IMG/VR virus record: IMGVR_UViG_3300032116_001189
Location: 1-25,603 of that record
From: a virus
Reading direction: 5' to 3' (one strand)
DNA length: 25,603 bases
Shown here piece after piece: positions 1-8,620 of the stretch (the first letter of the stretch is position 1; the number at the start of each line of letters is the position of its first letter). Under the pieces are notes generated by a model. The model ran no database searches. It saw only the letters and a list, made by a program, of their open reading frames with translations, and was not told the DNA's origin. Made by a program: the position numbers and the translations under genes.

Positions 1-2243
1 AGAGTATTAATTGATGCAAGTCTTGAAAATCTTTGAAGCATTTTTGCATGAGTTTCAAAATAAAACAAATCACCCAAAGCATTTCTATGACTTATCTCAT
101 TTAAACCAAATCCTATTCTTTGAATTTTATATGATGCTTTTATTTTATTTTGGTATACTTCATCATCTGGAGAATGATATCTTGCATATTTTGTATTAAA
201 AAACCAATTAGGACCATAAAATGAATATTTTCCTGTTGGACCTTCATCAAAAACACCAACATTTCCTGTCCAAGGAGCTGCTATATATAAAGGACTGTTT
301 ACATGTTGAGGTGCTTGAAAACGACTTTGTTGGTTTTGTATATAAGGTCTTACAAAACCAGTATCAACTACTCTTGTATTTAACTCAGTGTTTCTAGGTT
401 GATAACTAATTATATAACCTTGAATATTATTTAATTGATCTTGAGTAAAATTAATATTTGCAGCCCTTACTCTTAAAATATGTATATCATCTAAATCTCC
501 TAAATATTTAACAGCAGGATACTGTTGTGCAATTTCATCATGGTCAGGCATTCTATGATGTCTTATCATACCAGATAATCCATTATTGTTATAAACACTA
601 GTATAATTATTAGTAGAAAGCCACTCAATCAATCTTCTAGGTTTATTACTATTATAAGGTTGTCCAGGAATATGATATGCAAATCCCATACTTCCATCTT
701 TATAGATAGGAGTAATTGCAAAAGAATATACTTCTCCTCTTGTAAATCCTTTTAAAAGTAAAGGATCTTGATAAACATTACTATTACTAGATGCATTATC
801 TTTAGATATTGTAGGTTGTGTAAAAGTACTATTTCTAAAAAGAAATCTTACACTATTGCTATCATACCATTCAACTGCACCAGACCAAGAATTCCCATAA
901 TCAGAAGTAATTTGTGTACCAGGTGTTATAAAAGCAAATCTTCTATAATTAGTACCATCAGGATCAGGAAGATAATGAAATCTTTGTGCTTGTGAAGCAT
1001 TAACTTGTGATTGACTACTAAGACTAATATTCCAATTTGGAGAATACCATGCAAAATTCATTTTTGAATTGTAAAGTACATTTGTACCACTTGTTGCATT
1101 AAAAGCTGTAACAGCATCAAAATCTCTATAATTGTTTACAGGTTTTGATTCTATATACCATTCTAATTCAATGGCATTAGCTACTGCTTGAAAACCTGTA
1201 TCAAACTTTCTACTAGTAATATTTGAGAGAACAAGTACATTATCTTTTTGTTCTATACATTCAGCACTTGAGATTTTAACTGGTAACTCAGTAATTGCAC
1301 TTTCACTAATATCATTTAAATATTGAGTAGTTGAGTTAAATGATATTGTTGAGGTAGTTGAGATTTCAAATAATCCTAAACTTTTTATAGAGAGAGCATT
1401 TGTTATTCCTACATATGTTATAACAACAGGTTCTATATATCTATAGTTGGTATCTAAATTTTTCAAACTCATCTCAATTGAGAAATCACTAGGTGTTTGA
1501 GGAGCACCTCCAACTGTTGCATCATTATATATAGGAGTTACACCACTTGAATCTGAATATACTGGTATATTTATAAATCTAGAAGGAATATTAAATGTAG
1601 TTTTATTATTATCATCAGTTACATATCTAAATGCAAATGAGTAGATTCCAGATGGAAGACTTCCTCCTTTTAATACATTATATGTAGCATAAGGCATTTT
1701 AAAGTTTAACTGTAAATTCCAATCCAACTCACTATCATATAACCCTGCTGTATAAGCTGTTTGTGGGCTTGGGTTAATGTTTAAAAGATCCTCAAATGCT
1801 GTAACATTAAATCTTCTTGGTACATTGCTTTTTTCAACAAAATAAACAACAATCTGATTTAGGGAGTTAATTCTAGCTACACTATCAATAGGTCCTACAA
1901 AATTTAACTTATAGTTATTTTTAAAATTTGTAAAAGAATCATTAAATACCCTTCTATAAGTTTTGGTTTTATTATCAAATACTCCTATTTCAGAGTAAAG
2001 GTTACCATTATTACCTGTTTGTTTTAGAAAACAAATAAATGAATCTTTTATAGGACAAGCTCCTAAAAACTCATATGAGTAAGCATCTGTAAGAGATTGT
2101 ATTATTTCTTCTTGTTCTTCATTGGTAAGTCTTCCACTATCATTTCTAATCCAGTTATAAGCATCTGCATAAGATCCTTCTGGTTGTTCAACAGGACTAT
2201 TGGACCTATGTAATCCTTTCTCAAAACTATTTATACCTTCCAT
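1..2243 (-). CDS. Tail hub / tail stabilisation-type protein, 3' end beyond window
   Basis: A continuous frame runs from ATG at 2243 to the window edge, giving at least 747 residues with no stop; the C-terminus is missing. It begins MEGINSFEKGLHRSNSPVEQ, an opening typical of large tail proteins of crAss-like phages (the class compared with P22 gp10 and with tail hubs). Around residues 320-350 it reads EQKDNVLVLSNITSRKFD, a segment I also associate with this class. The protein is rich in Asn, Tyr, Ser and beta-prone stretches, with no signal peptide or membrane segment. It starts 6 bases after the stop of the preceding neck-type gene, so it is part of the same late operon. The role as tail hub in the assembled virion is inferred from family resemblance and position, not from a visible catalytic motif. 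Confidence 0.75.
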   Translation of the reverse strand, partial: MEGINSFEKGLHRSNSPVEQPEGSYADAYNWIRNDSGRLTNEEQEEIIQSLTDAYSYEFLGACPIKDSFICFLKQTGNNGNLYSEIGVFDNKTKTYRRVFNDSFTNFKNNYKLNFVGPIDSVARINSLNQIVVYFVEKSNVPRRFNVTAFEDLLNINPSPQTAYTAGLYDSELDWNLQLNFKMPYATYNVLKGGSLPSGIYSFAFRYVTDDNNKTTFNIPSRFINIPVYSDSSGVTPIYNDATVGGAPQTPSDFSIEMSLKNLDTNYRYIEPVVITYVGITNALSIKSLGLFEISTTSTISFNSTTQYLNDISESAITELPVKISSAECIEQKDNVLVLSNITSRKFDTGFQAVANAIELEWYIESKPVNNYRDFDAVTAFNATSGTNVLYNSKMNFAWYSPNWNISLSSQSQVNASQAQRFHYLPDPDGTNYRRFAFITPGTQITSDYGNSWSGAVEWYDSNSVRFLFRNSTFTQPTISKDNASSNSNVYQDPLLLKGFTRGEVYSFAITPIYKDGSMGFAYHIPGQPYNSNKPRRLIEWLSTNNYTSVYNNNGLSGMIRHHRMPDHDEIAQQYPAVKYLGDLDDIHILRVRAANINFTQDQLNNIQGYIISYQPRNTELNTRVVDTGFVRPYIQNQQSRFQAPQHVNSPLYIAAPWTGNVGVFDEGPTGKYSFYGPNWFFNTKYARYHSPDDEVYQNKIKASYKIQRIGFGLNEISHRNALGDLFYFETHAKMLQRFSRLASINT

Positions 2244-2249
2244 AATATT

Positions 2250-3059
2250 TTATCTAAATCTTCCATGTCTATTTTGTTGTTGCATAATACCCAGATACCT
2301 GAATGAGGTATAGTAATGGTTAGTTATAGGCAGTAACCTCATATTCTCATTTGACATTCTTTGCATCATATGAATGTCTGGCATTCTACCTTCTGTCCTA
2401 GCTTGCAAGCAATACTTATTCCACTTCTGCTCAAAGAACATCATCTTAAACTCTGGGTTCTTAAACTTGTATCCTTGATAAGAGAGTTGTTTACAGCAAT
2501 ACCACATACAAGCTTCAATAAAAGCTTCTAGGTCTGGGATTAATGGTAACTCATTCTCATCTGTAGGAACTGCCCAGTATTGCAAGGTAATAGTTCCTTT
2601 CTCAAGATTAAAGAGAAAGCAGTTATTCTCAATTCTATAATCAAGAACTGAGTTCCAAGTCAAATCATTCTCAGGAGTTAACCAATTATTAACTGAGTGT
2701 CTAATGGAATTATTAAAGGGATTGTACTGCTGTGTAGGGTCATAAAAGTTTACTCTCCTATTAGCATAGATGTATGAAGTCTCCAGATAATTAGGAAGAC
2801 GAGTTTCCTCTACAAAAGTTTCTTGTTGTCCATCAGGAGTTTCTACCTTTAACCATCTTAGGAAGTTAACCATATCACAGGGAATCTCTGCTCTATAGTT
2901 CTCAATAGTAAGAGTCTTCTCTTTTAGAACTTGTGGATAATCACCACCTATATGTTGTAGTGCAGCAGCTATCCATTCATAACAATCAGCTATTGGGAGT
3001 GGTTCCACTACTAGCTGTTCCAGCCTGTACACCACTGTGTTTATATTTGCTAACTTCAT
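2250..3059 (-). CDS. Neck/ring protein, P22 gp4-like tail stabilisation class
   Basis: A 269-residue protein lying directly upstream of the tail hub gene. The N-terminal part (NTVVYRLEQLVVEPLPIADC, then YEWIAAALQHIG) looks like the helical start of head-to-tail adaptor proteins. The middle is beta-rich, and the C-terminal third has a helical, aromatic stretch (EAFIEACMWYCCKQLSYQGY) followed by a basic tail ending in HGRFR. Crass-like phages carry such a protein beside the tail hub, where it forms part of the neck ring stack. Its start lies 74 bases inside the end of the preceding gene; the next Met is at about residue 63, which would remove the adaptor-like N-terminus, so I keep the long form. 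Function is inferred from composition and gene order. Confidence 0.65.
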   Translation of the reverse strand: MKLANINTVVYRLEQLVVEPLPIADCYEWIAAALQHIGGDYPQVLKEKTLTIENYRAEIPCDMVNFLRWLKVETPDGQQETFVEETRLPNYLETSYIYANRRVNFYDPTQQYNPFNNSIRHSVNNWLTPENDLTWNSVLDYRIENNCFLFNLEKGTITLQYWAVPTDENELPLIPDLEAFIEACMWYCCKQLSYQGYKFKNPEFKMMFFEQKWNKYCLQARTEGRMPDIHMMQRMSNENMRLLPITNHYYTSFRYLGIMQQQNRHGRFR

Positions 3060-3453
3060 AATATAACTTATACGAGTCTTTATTTTGAAGTATATAGGCT
3101 GCTAGAGACCTAGCTAAGACTCTGACTGTCTTAAACTTATATCTGCTAAAGATACCCTTTGGGGTATAATTTACCATACAAGCATAACCATTAGTATGCT
3201 CATTTAAGTGTCTAATAGTAAACCCCTCTTCTCTAGTAGCTTTAAAGTCTATAGGTTTTTTCTTAAATTGTCTCATAGGTTTAAAGCGTACTACCTCAAA
3301 GTTACCTATAGGAGTTTCTATAGTCTTACCTTTAAATAGATGAGAATACAATACCTTTTGAAATTCTTTTAGAATTTTCTCATAAGGTAAGTCTTTTAAG
3401 TGTGGGTAAGCAATAAGGAAATTTCCCTTATTGTTGGCTTCCATCATTTTCAT
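2986..3453 (-). CDS. Conserved crAss-type neck-region protein, function unknown
   Basis: About 155 residues if started at the ATG at 3453 (MKMMEANNKG); ATGs at 3447 and 3444 are equally possible. The frame is open back to 3498, but that start would lie 71 bases inside the preceding gene and add a poor hydrophobic stretch. The core (YSHLFKGKTIETPIGNFEVV, then KPIDFKATREEGFTIRHLNE) is a compact basic beta-rich domain. I associate it with a small protein found between the ring proteins in crAss-like and other Bacteroidota phages, sometimes labelled IHF-like or structural. The C-terminus is a Ser/Thr/Gly tail. It shares 74 bases with the next gene. A nucleic-acid-binding or neck role is possible; I cannot choose between them. 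Confidence 0.6.
   Translation of the reverse strand: MKMMEANNKGNFLIAYPHLKDLPYEKILKEFQKVLYSHLFKGKTIETPIGNFEVVRFKPMRQFKKKPIDFKATREEGFTIRHLNEHTNGYACMVNYTPKGIFSRYKFKTVRVLARSLAAYILQNKDSYKLYYEVSKYKHSGVQAGTASSGTTPNS
3068..3074 (-). promoter_or_regulatory. CGTATAA box before the ring-protein gene
   Basis: CGTATAA on the minus strand, 8 bases before the ATG at 3059. Together with its flanks it is identical over 16 bases to the copy at 14001 (CTTATACGAGTCTTTA as read on the plus strand). It also lies within the coding region of the upstream gene. Confidence 0.35.
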
Positions 3454-4099
3454 TGTCTTTAGGAATAGCAAAGGTAAACTTAAACTCTGATTCCTCAAGC
3501 ATTCTTATGATGGTAGATAGCATATTATTAGAGATGGGGTAATCCCACTCCATACCTTGAAATGGAGCTATCTTCTTATTTAGTTTAGCAACAATCTCTG
3601 GTTCCTCAAATACTCCTCTAACAAGTACTTTACTAGTTATACAAGTAGGAGGGAACTTTACATATATATGATTCTCTCTAACAAACCATCTAGGAAATCT
3701 ACCTGCATGTCTGGTATAAGATACAGAACCAAGGGATTGTAAGTCTAATTGTGTCCATCTATCTTCAAAGTCTGCTCTACCTACATAAGTTAGGTAATCA
3801 TGCATATGCCCCTCAATAGGTTTAGGTATCTCAATAGCTGTTCTTAGTATCTTATCTCCACTCTTAAAAGCTGGATCCATAGGACTAATAACCTTATCTA
3901 CTTTCTCAAGATCTACTGTTAGTTCCTGTATAACAAATGGAGATAAGGGTCTAGCTTTCTCCATATCCTGTCTAATAAGAAAAGATCTATAGTAATTCAA
4001 GATGAAGAGTACTTGTCTATCAGAGAGAGGGTTATCATCTGATTGGGAGAACTTACTCCTAAGCTCTTGAATGGTATATATTATCTTAGATAGTAACAT
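3428..4099 (-). CDS. Ring/neck structural protein, crAss-like
   Basis: A 223-residue protein. The N-terminal helices (SDRQVLFILNYYRSFLIRQD) followed by a beta-rich region and a basic RFPRWFVRENHIYVKFPP segment match the layout of phage neck proteins of the T7 gp11/adaptor type. It starts just after a strong minus-strand terminator at 4122-4150 and a CGTATAA box at 4106-4112, so it may open a new transcript for the neck and tail genes. The last codons (NENDGSQQ) overlap the next gene by 26 bases, consistent with translational coupling. The ring-protein assignment rests on size, predicted architecture and position between the 429-residue surface-type protein and the tail hub. Confidence 0.6.
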   Translation of the reverse strand: MLLSKIIYTIQELRSKFSQSDDNPLSDRQVLFILNYYRSFLIRQDMEKARPLSPFVIQELTVDLEKVDKVISPMDPAFKSGDKILRTAIEIPKPIEGHMHDYLTYVGRADFEDRWTQLDLQSLGSVSYTRHAGRFPRWFVRENHIYVKFPPTCITSKVLVRGVFEEPEIVAKLNKKIAPFQGMEWDYPISNNMLSTIIRMLEESEFKFTFAIPKDNENDGSQQ

Positions 4100-4105
4100 A
4101 TGTTT

Positions 4106-4112
4106 TTATACG
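4106..4112 (-). promoter_or_regulatory. CGTATAA box before the 223-residue neck gene
   Basis: Minus-strand CGTATAA, 6 bases before the ATG and just after a terminator. It shares ACTTTCGTATAAAAA with the copy at 9621. Confidence 0.45.
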
Positions 4113-4121
4113 AAAGTATAT

Positions 4122-4150
4122 AAAAAGAAAGAGGGAAGATTTCTCTTCCC
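4122..4150 (-). terminator. Minus-strand terminator after the 429-residue gene
   Basis: On the minus strand GGGAAGA/TCTTCCC, 7 bp with a GAAA loop (4133-4150), is followed by TCTTTCTTTTTA. A CGTATAA box follows at 4106-4112, so this point both ends one transcript and may start another. Confidence 0.75.
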
Positions 4151-4175
4151 CCTAACCGTGAGTCTCCGTTATATC

Positions 4176-5465
4176 TTAAGAGAATGTATAAGAACCAGAG
4201 GTAGGACTACCAGCCCAAGCATCCCATACTTCAAGGAAGTTTTTAACTGAGTTAGCTGGAGAAGGAGTTAAATCAAATTGTCCATCTGCAGAAAAAGGAC
4301 AAGCAACTACAGCAGTTTGCAAGAACTCAGCTTGATTAGACTGCATCATGTTATATCCCCATCCAGAAGTATAAGCTACAGTAAGCAAACAATAAAAAGT
4401 TCCAGAAGTAGCATTCAGAGGGAACAACTCAGCTGGGAACTCTCTATAGTTAATCAAAGGGTTAGAGTTAGTGTAAGCTTTTTCTTCAAGGTCTCTAACT
4501 TGACGGAAAGAACCAATTGGATAGATAGGTTCTGTCTTAGTAACAGTAACTATACCAGAATCATTACCTTTAGGAGTAATTACTACAAAGTCAACCATTC
4601 TAAACTGATCAAATCTGTTTTTCTGAGTTTGAGCAATTGCAGTAAAATTAAAAGTAAAGCTATCAAGAAGTGTAGCTGTAAAATATGCAGCTGCAGTAGA
4701 TCCAGTACCAGAAGTAACTGAGGTATTAGAACCTTGATAAGCAGTATCAAGAGTAATGATTTTGTTAGTAGTATCAACTTTCTCTACAAGATAAGAACTA
4801 TCTCCAAGATTCAACATTACACCAGCAACAAGAGAAGCACTAACAGTACCGGAGTAAGTTACAGCTCTTGAACCTCTAGAAACTGTAAGATTTGCACCAG
4901 CAGCAGTAGCACCAGTAGCTGAGTTACTAAATACTGCTCTTGCAACATTTACCAACTGGTAAGGAGAACCTGCAGAGGTAAGAGGATTAGCAGCAAAACC
5001 TTTAGCAATAGTGCTAGCCATTTCCATTTTGTAAGTAGCATCTGATGCAGAAAGAACAGCAGGAGTAGTATAAGAACCAATAACTTCAGTGTTCTTATTG
5101 TAAGTACCCATACGCAGATCTTCTTTAATCTGAATACCAATAGAGTAAGTAGTAGATGCAGCAAGGTCAGTTGAAGCTACAGCTGCAGTAGCAGAAGCTT
5201 CAGCAGTTGAAGATTCGTTATCATTAACTGCAGAGATATACTTAATGTTAGCAAGTTTAATTGGTGTAGAAAATACAGGAGTATTTACACCATTCTTACT
5301 AATGCAAGAAGCAATAACTACATCTTTAGATGTAAGTCCACTAGTGTTTGCTGCAAGTGGAGTGTAAGTAGCAGCATCAAGGAGAAGAAGGTCTCCAGGT
5401 ACCATTGTAGCGACAGTAGTTCCAGTACCTGCACCATCACCTACGAAAACTTTTAAAAGTTCCAT
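4176..5465 (-). CDS. Thr/Ala/Ser-rich virion protein (auxiliary capsid or tail surface)
   Basis: A 429-residue protein with low charge and long runs of Ala, Thr, Ser and Gly, as in phage decoration, fibre or tube proteins. Residues ~190-260 contain a repeat-like beta region (TVSRGSRAVTYSGTVSASLV). The C-terminal third is more ordered (PIYPIGSFRQVRDLEEKAYT). There is no signal peptide. It is the last gene of its sub-operon: a perfect GGGAAGA/TCTTCCC hairpin with a GAAA loop and a T-rich run follows it. The terminator suggests an abundant product whose expression is uncoupled from downstream genes. Position between two neck-type genes supports a virion role. Auxiliary capsid, head fibre or tail-tube functions are all possible. 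Confidence 0.55.
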   Translation of the reverse strand: MELLKVFVGDGAGTGTTVATMVPGDLLLLDAATYTPLAANTSGLTSKDVVIASCISKNGVNTPVFSTPIKLANIKYISAVNDNESSTAEASATAAVASTDLAASTTYSIGIQIKEDLRMGTYNKNTEVIGSYTTPAVLSASDATYKMEMASTIAKGFAANPLTSAGSPYQLVNVARAVFSNSATGATAAGANLTVSRGSRAVTYSGTVSASLVAGVMLNLGDSSYLVEKVDTTNKIITLDTAYQGSNTSVTSGTGSTAAAYFTATLLDSFTFNFTAIAQTQKNRFDQFRMVDFVVITPKGNDSGIVTVTKTEPIYPIGSFRQVRDLEEKAYTNSNPLINYREFPAELFPLNATSGTFYCLLTVAYTSGWGYNMMQSNQAEFLQTAVVACPFSADGQFDLTPSPANSVKNFLEVWDAWAGSPTSGSYTFS

Positions 5466-5500
5466 TTTTTTAAATTGTTTGTTTAAGTTATAAAATTTAT

Positions 5501-6151
5501 TTAAGTTACATCTTTAATTTGCACTTTAGCAGCAGTCCTTTCAGAACCATATGTTTCAAGTGCATATATTACAGCCAAATTTATTATCTGTTCATGTAGA
5601 GCAGGATGTAAATCTGAGCTTATATTTTGTTTATACGAGACTTCAATTGGTTTCTTCAAGTAAATTATATCAAAGTTTACAATACTTCCTCCACTTGGTA
5701 CATAAACCATAACTTTACCTTGTTTAAAGAAGATTGTAATCTCAGTATCATCACTCCTTTTAAAGGGGTTAGTTATAATCTTACTTTCATGGTCAAGGAT
5801 ATGTCTTACTGTTCTCACTTTACCAATTACTCCATTAATATCAATTGTAGCATTAGATTGCAAATGAAAGTAATAATCACTTGGTAAATCTATTGCATAT
5901 AAATCATCATCAAAGTTATTTGGAGTTATAGTAAGAGTTGGACTAGGTGCAGAAGCTAAAATACTTTGATTAGAAAGAACATCTGAGAGTTTCTGTGTAA
6001 CCTCATATCCCTGATAAGCTTCTTGTACAATTCTATTAATTGCTTTATTGAAGAAAATATCAACTACCTCAGGTTGTAGACGTAGAGCACTCTGAGTATC
6101 TAGAGTGTCTAGTTGTACCTTGAATGCTCTATGCCAATCTACAATATTCAT
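5501..6151 (-). CDS. Head-tail connector / ring protein, crAss-like
   Basis: A 216-residue protein. The first ~50 residues are helical (DIFFNKAINRIVQEAYQGYE), the centre is beta-rich (IDLPSDYYFHLQSNATIDIN), and the last 35 residues return to helix (LHEQIINLAVIYALETYGSE). This helix-beta-helix arrangement is common to phage neck adaptors. It starts 8 bases after the stop of the preceding gene, and that TAA stop is itself part of a CGTATAA box. A further copy of the heptamer lies inside the gene at 5631-5637, in the right orientation to serve the 429-residue gene. The ring/adaptor assignment is an inference from architecture and order. Confidence 0.6.
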   Translation of the reverse strand: MNIVDWHRAFKVQLDTLDTQSALRLQPEVVDIFFNKAINRIVQEAYQGYEVTQKLSDVLSNQSILASAPSPTLTITPNNFDDDLYAIDLPSDYYFHLQSNATIDINGVIGKVRTVRHILDHESKIITNPFKRSDDTEITIFFKQGKVMVYVPSGGSIVNFDIIYLKKPIEVSYKQNISSDLHPALHEQIINLAVIYALETYGSERTAAKVQIKDVT

Positions 6152-6159
6152 AGTATAGT

Positions 6160-6166
6160 TTATACG
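6160..6166 (-). promoter_or_regulatory. CGTATAA box containing a stop codon
   Basis: Minus-strand CGTATAA whose last three bases are the stop of the post-capsid gene; the next ATG is 8 bases further. Confidence 0.35.
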
Positions 6167-7023
6167 GTGAGAAGCTTATCATAAGCTTTCTCTACAAGAT
6201 CTTTAAGTTCTTGATTTTTCTTATCTTTTAAGAACTTGTAAATCTCATCAAATGTAAAGCCAAGTTGAATACCATTAAACTTGTATCCATTATTATCTTT
6301 AATAATTCCTCCTGAGAGATAAAGTTGGTTATACTTATACTTCTCATCTACAGTAGGATCACTCATTAAAGCTACAAAGGTATCTGCCTGCTTAGGAGAC
6401 CCTTCAATATAATCTGTAAGTCTCTCATCAATAGCAGCATCTAGAAGATTAGAAGCACTCTTACCAGTAATAACTGTAAAGTACTTTCTCTTATCCTCAG
6501 GTGTAAGGGTAAGATACTTAGCATAAGCCTCAGCTTTATGTCTTCTATTCTCAACCTTTTGCTTAGATGCTTCAGCAAGAGAAGTAAGTTCTAGCATAGC
6601 TGAAGAAGAGGGATTAGGATTATTATAAGCAATAGAGGGATTGGCAATTAGAAATTTAATTTTAAGATTGTTCCATACTTCCTCAATATCAGCTTCTCCA
6701 GTCTCAATAGTTGTACCATTATCTTTCCCCTCAGAATCTAGATTTACTTCATAGTCTACCCAGAAACCATTGTGCATTTCTCCAAAGCACTCAATAGGAC
6801 TATCATACCAAAAGTTACTTCTAGCAGAGAAATAACCCATAGGCTTACCCAACTTTTCCTCAAAATATTTCTCATCTTCTTTAGTAAGACCAGTAATAAA
6901 GTTATTAGACATATCTTTGTATGCCACAATTCTATATTTAGTCTTATCAAATTGGGTAAACTTCTTACCTCCTTTTGTAAATCCCCAAGATGATTTTGGG
7001 ATACTTCTTAATTTATACTTCAT
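6160..7023 (-). CDS. Conserved protein following the capsid gene, likely virion-associated
   Basis: A 287-residue protein with a basic N-terminus (SIPKSSWGFTKGGKKFTQFD), a segment rich in aromatic residues around 60-90, and a mostly helical C-terminal half with many Lys and Glu (EIYKFLKDKKNQELKDLVEK). No catalytic motif, signal peptide or membrane segment is visible. Crass-like phages often carry one uncharacterised head gene in this slot. It is separated from the capsid gene by a strong hairpin and has its own promoter-like TATATTTG about 27 bases upstream of the ATG, so it may be expressed independently. I do not recognise a function. Confidence 0.6.
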   Translation of the reverse strand: MKYKLRSIPKSSWGFTKGGKKFTQFDKTKYRIVAYKDMSNNFITGLTKEDEKYFEEKLGKPMGYFSARSNFWYDSPIECFGEMHNGFWVDYEVNLDSEGKDNGTTIETGEADIEEVWNNLKIKFLIANPSIAYNNPNPSSSAMLELTSLAEASKQKVENRRHKAEAYAKYLTLTPEDKRKYFTVITGKSASNLLDAAIDERLTDYIEGSPKQADTFVALMSDPTVDEKYKYNQLYLSGGIIKDNNGYKFNGIQLGFTFDEIYKFLKDKKNQELKDLVEKAYDKLLTV

Positions 7024-7049
7024 ATTATTTTTAAATTTTCTTGTTGTTG

Positions 7050-7057
7050 CAAATATA
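7050..7057 (-). promoter_or_regulatory. TATATTTG box upstream of the post-capsid gene
   Basis: Matches the Bacteroidota -7 consensus TAnnTTTG on the minus strand, 26 bases before the ATG at 7023 and directly after the capsid hairpin. It shares TATATTTGCAA with the box at 17427-17434. No convincing -33 TTTG. Confidence 0.4.
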
Positions 7058-7065
7058 TGTTGAAA

Positions 7066-7103
7066 TAGGATAGGAAACAGGAAAAATTCCTGCTCCTATC
7101 CTA
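7066..7103 (-). terminator. Long hairpin after the capsid gene
   Basis: TAGGATAGGA/TCCTATCCTA (10 bp) with an inner CAGGAA/TTCCTG stem (6 bp) and AAA loop. The T-run after it is weak (ATTTCAAC on the minus strand), so it may protect the capsid mRNA 3' end as much as terminate. Confidence 0.6.
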
Positions 7104-7120
7104 CAACAACATGAGAAAAA

Positions 7121-8578
7121 TTAGACAAACTTACCAATCTTAGCAGGAATCAGTTCACCGGCAGAAAGAGGATCTTTCAACAGGATACCAGACCTTCTAA
7201 TCATGTGGATTTGAGCACCATCAAGAGCAGAGCTAGAAGGAGCAAATCCTTGCTTGTAGTTACCATTGATGTCAGTCATACCTTCAATCTGGATTGAACC
7301 CATCTGAGCACCTTTCAAGGTTACTTTAACAAGGTTAGCACCATTAGCATTGTTACCAATGTTGAAGATAGTGAAACGAGAGGATTCCAAAGGATATCCA
7401 GTAGCAGGGTCAAGTTGTCTGTTAAGTACGATATCATCATACAGAGGACAATGTACTACAGTTACCTCAAGACCATTAGGGAACATACAAGTCTTAAACT
7501 GAGAACCAAAGCTCATATTCATTCCAGTGCCAGATACAAACTGTCCACCTTCATAAACTTTAATAGAGAGGTTCTTAACTTTTTCTTGAATGGCTCTATC
7601 AAACTCAATCATACCCTGTCTTCCAGTCATCATAACAAACTTGAAGTCTCCACCAGATTGACCATTGGCAATCCAAGAGAGGTTCATCAGGTAATCCTGA
7701 AGCATATCATAAGACAGTCTGTTATAGGTCTGCTTATTTCTGTTAGAAATTTGCTGACGAAGACCAGCACCTTCAATGATAGGTCTACCATTAGGTCCAA
7801 GAACATTACCCTTAGACATAGTTCCATACATAAGAGCAATCTCTTCACGCTTAAGAAGTTGAGCCATAGCTTCCCACTTAGCCTTCTCAATCCAAGAGAA
7901 AGTCTTAGATCCATCAGATTTGGTAAGCTCAATAGCAATCTTTTGCTTCATAGCTTCAGCAGAGATAGCATGCTCAATTCTGTGAGTAGTAAAGTAGTTC
8001 TCAAATTTAGCAGGAGAGAAGAAATCTACCCATCCACCTCTATCTGACATCTCAGATACAGGAGAATAAGCTCTACTCAACTTTGCACCTACTGTTACAT
8101 CATTAGGATCAAAGTACATAGCAGGGTCAGAGAACTGGAAAGTGTAAAGCCAACCATTACCAGTCTGAATAGGATCAGCAATGATGTTTACAAGAGAACC
8201 AGAATCTGTTCTTACTTTATCAATACCAGAGAACCACTTCTCTTCAAGAGTAAGTTGTACAGGAGCACAGTTAAGACCAAGATTAGCAGAAGTATTAGCA
8301 TTAGCAGTAATCTTGATAGTTCTATCATTCATGTAGGCTACATCCCACTGATAGATATTGCTATCAATTTCCTTTTCCTCAATTCTACCAAGAGCTTCAG
8401 TCAGACACTGGAGTGAGTGACCATATTGCTTACCCAAAAGGTAAGATACCACCTGTCCAAATTGGAAAGGTTTACGAAGGAGCAACTGATCAAGCTTATT
8501 GCTGTCAGTAAGTGCACCTGAGACCGCCCTAGCATCAATGAGTCTAGGGAGACTACTGGAATTTACATTAACATCCAT
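7121..8578 (-). CDS. Major capsid protein, crAss-like (HK97-type fold expected)
   Basis: At 485 residues it matches the usual length of crAss-like major capsid proteins (about 490). The N-terminus (DVNVNSSSLPRLIDARAVSG, then LLRKPFQFGQVVSYLLG) and the loop with GAGLRQQISNRNKQTYNRLS are of the type I know from this family. The C-terminus ends LKDPLSAGELIPAKIGKFV. Its base composition is more balanced and its codon use more even than in the neighbours, as expected for a highly expressed gene. The scaffold-like gene lies immediately upstream, the usual order. A 10 bp stem (7066-7103) follows the stop and probably stabilises or ends the message. The assignment comes from recognition of the sequence plus position; the HK97 fold is family knowledge. 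Confidence 0.9.
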   Translation of the reverse strand: MDVNVNSSSLPRLIDARAVSGALTDSNKLDQLLLRKPFQFGQVVSYLLGKQYGHSLQCLTEALGRIEEKEIDSNIYQWDVAYMNDRTIKITANANTSANLGLNCAPVQLTLEEKWFSGIDKVRTDSGSLVNIIADPIQTGNGWLYTFQFSDPAMYFDPNDVTVGAKLSRAYSPVSEMSDRGGWVDFFSPAKFENYFTTHRIEHAISAEAMKQKIAIELTKSDGSKTFSWIEKAKWEAMAQLLKREEIALMYGTMSKGNVLGPNGRPIIEGAGLRQQISNRNKQTYNRLSYDMLQDYLMNLSWIANGQSGGDFKFVMMTGRQGMIEFDRAIQEKVKNLSIKVYEGGQFVSGTGMNMSFGSQFKTCMFPNGLEVTVVHCPLYDDIVLNRQLDPATGYPLESSRFTIFNIGNNANGANLVKVTLKGAQMGSIQIEGMTDINGNYKQGFAPSSSALDGAQIHMIRRSGILLKDPLSAGELIPAKIGKFV

Positions 8579-8620
8579 TTTATTTTATTTGTTTTAAAGG
8601 TTTTACAATTTTATTTAATT

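Noticed and set aside
768-995. Plus-strand frame within the tail hub region
   Set aside because: It is antisense to a continuous minus-strand frame with recognisable tail-hub sequence; the product is basic and cysteine-rich without domain character.
4278-4721. A 147-codon plus-strand frame antisense to the 429-residue virion gene
   Set aside because: Composition follows the complement of the real gene (Ser/Arg/Lys-rich), with no context or leader; it is a shadow frame, as is 7415-8047.
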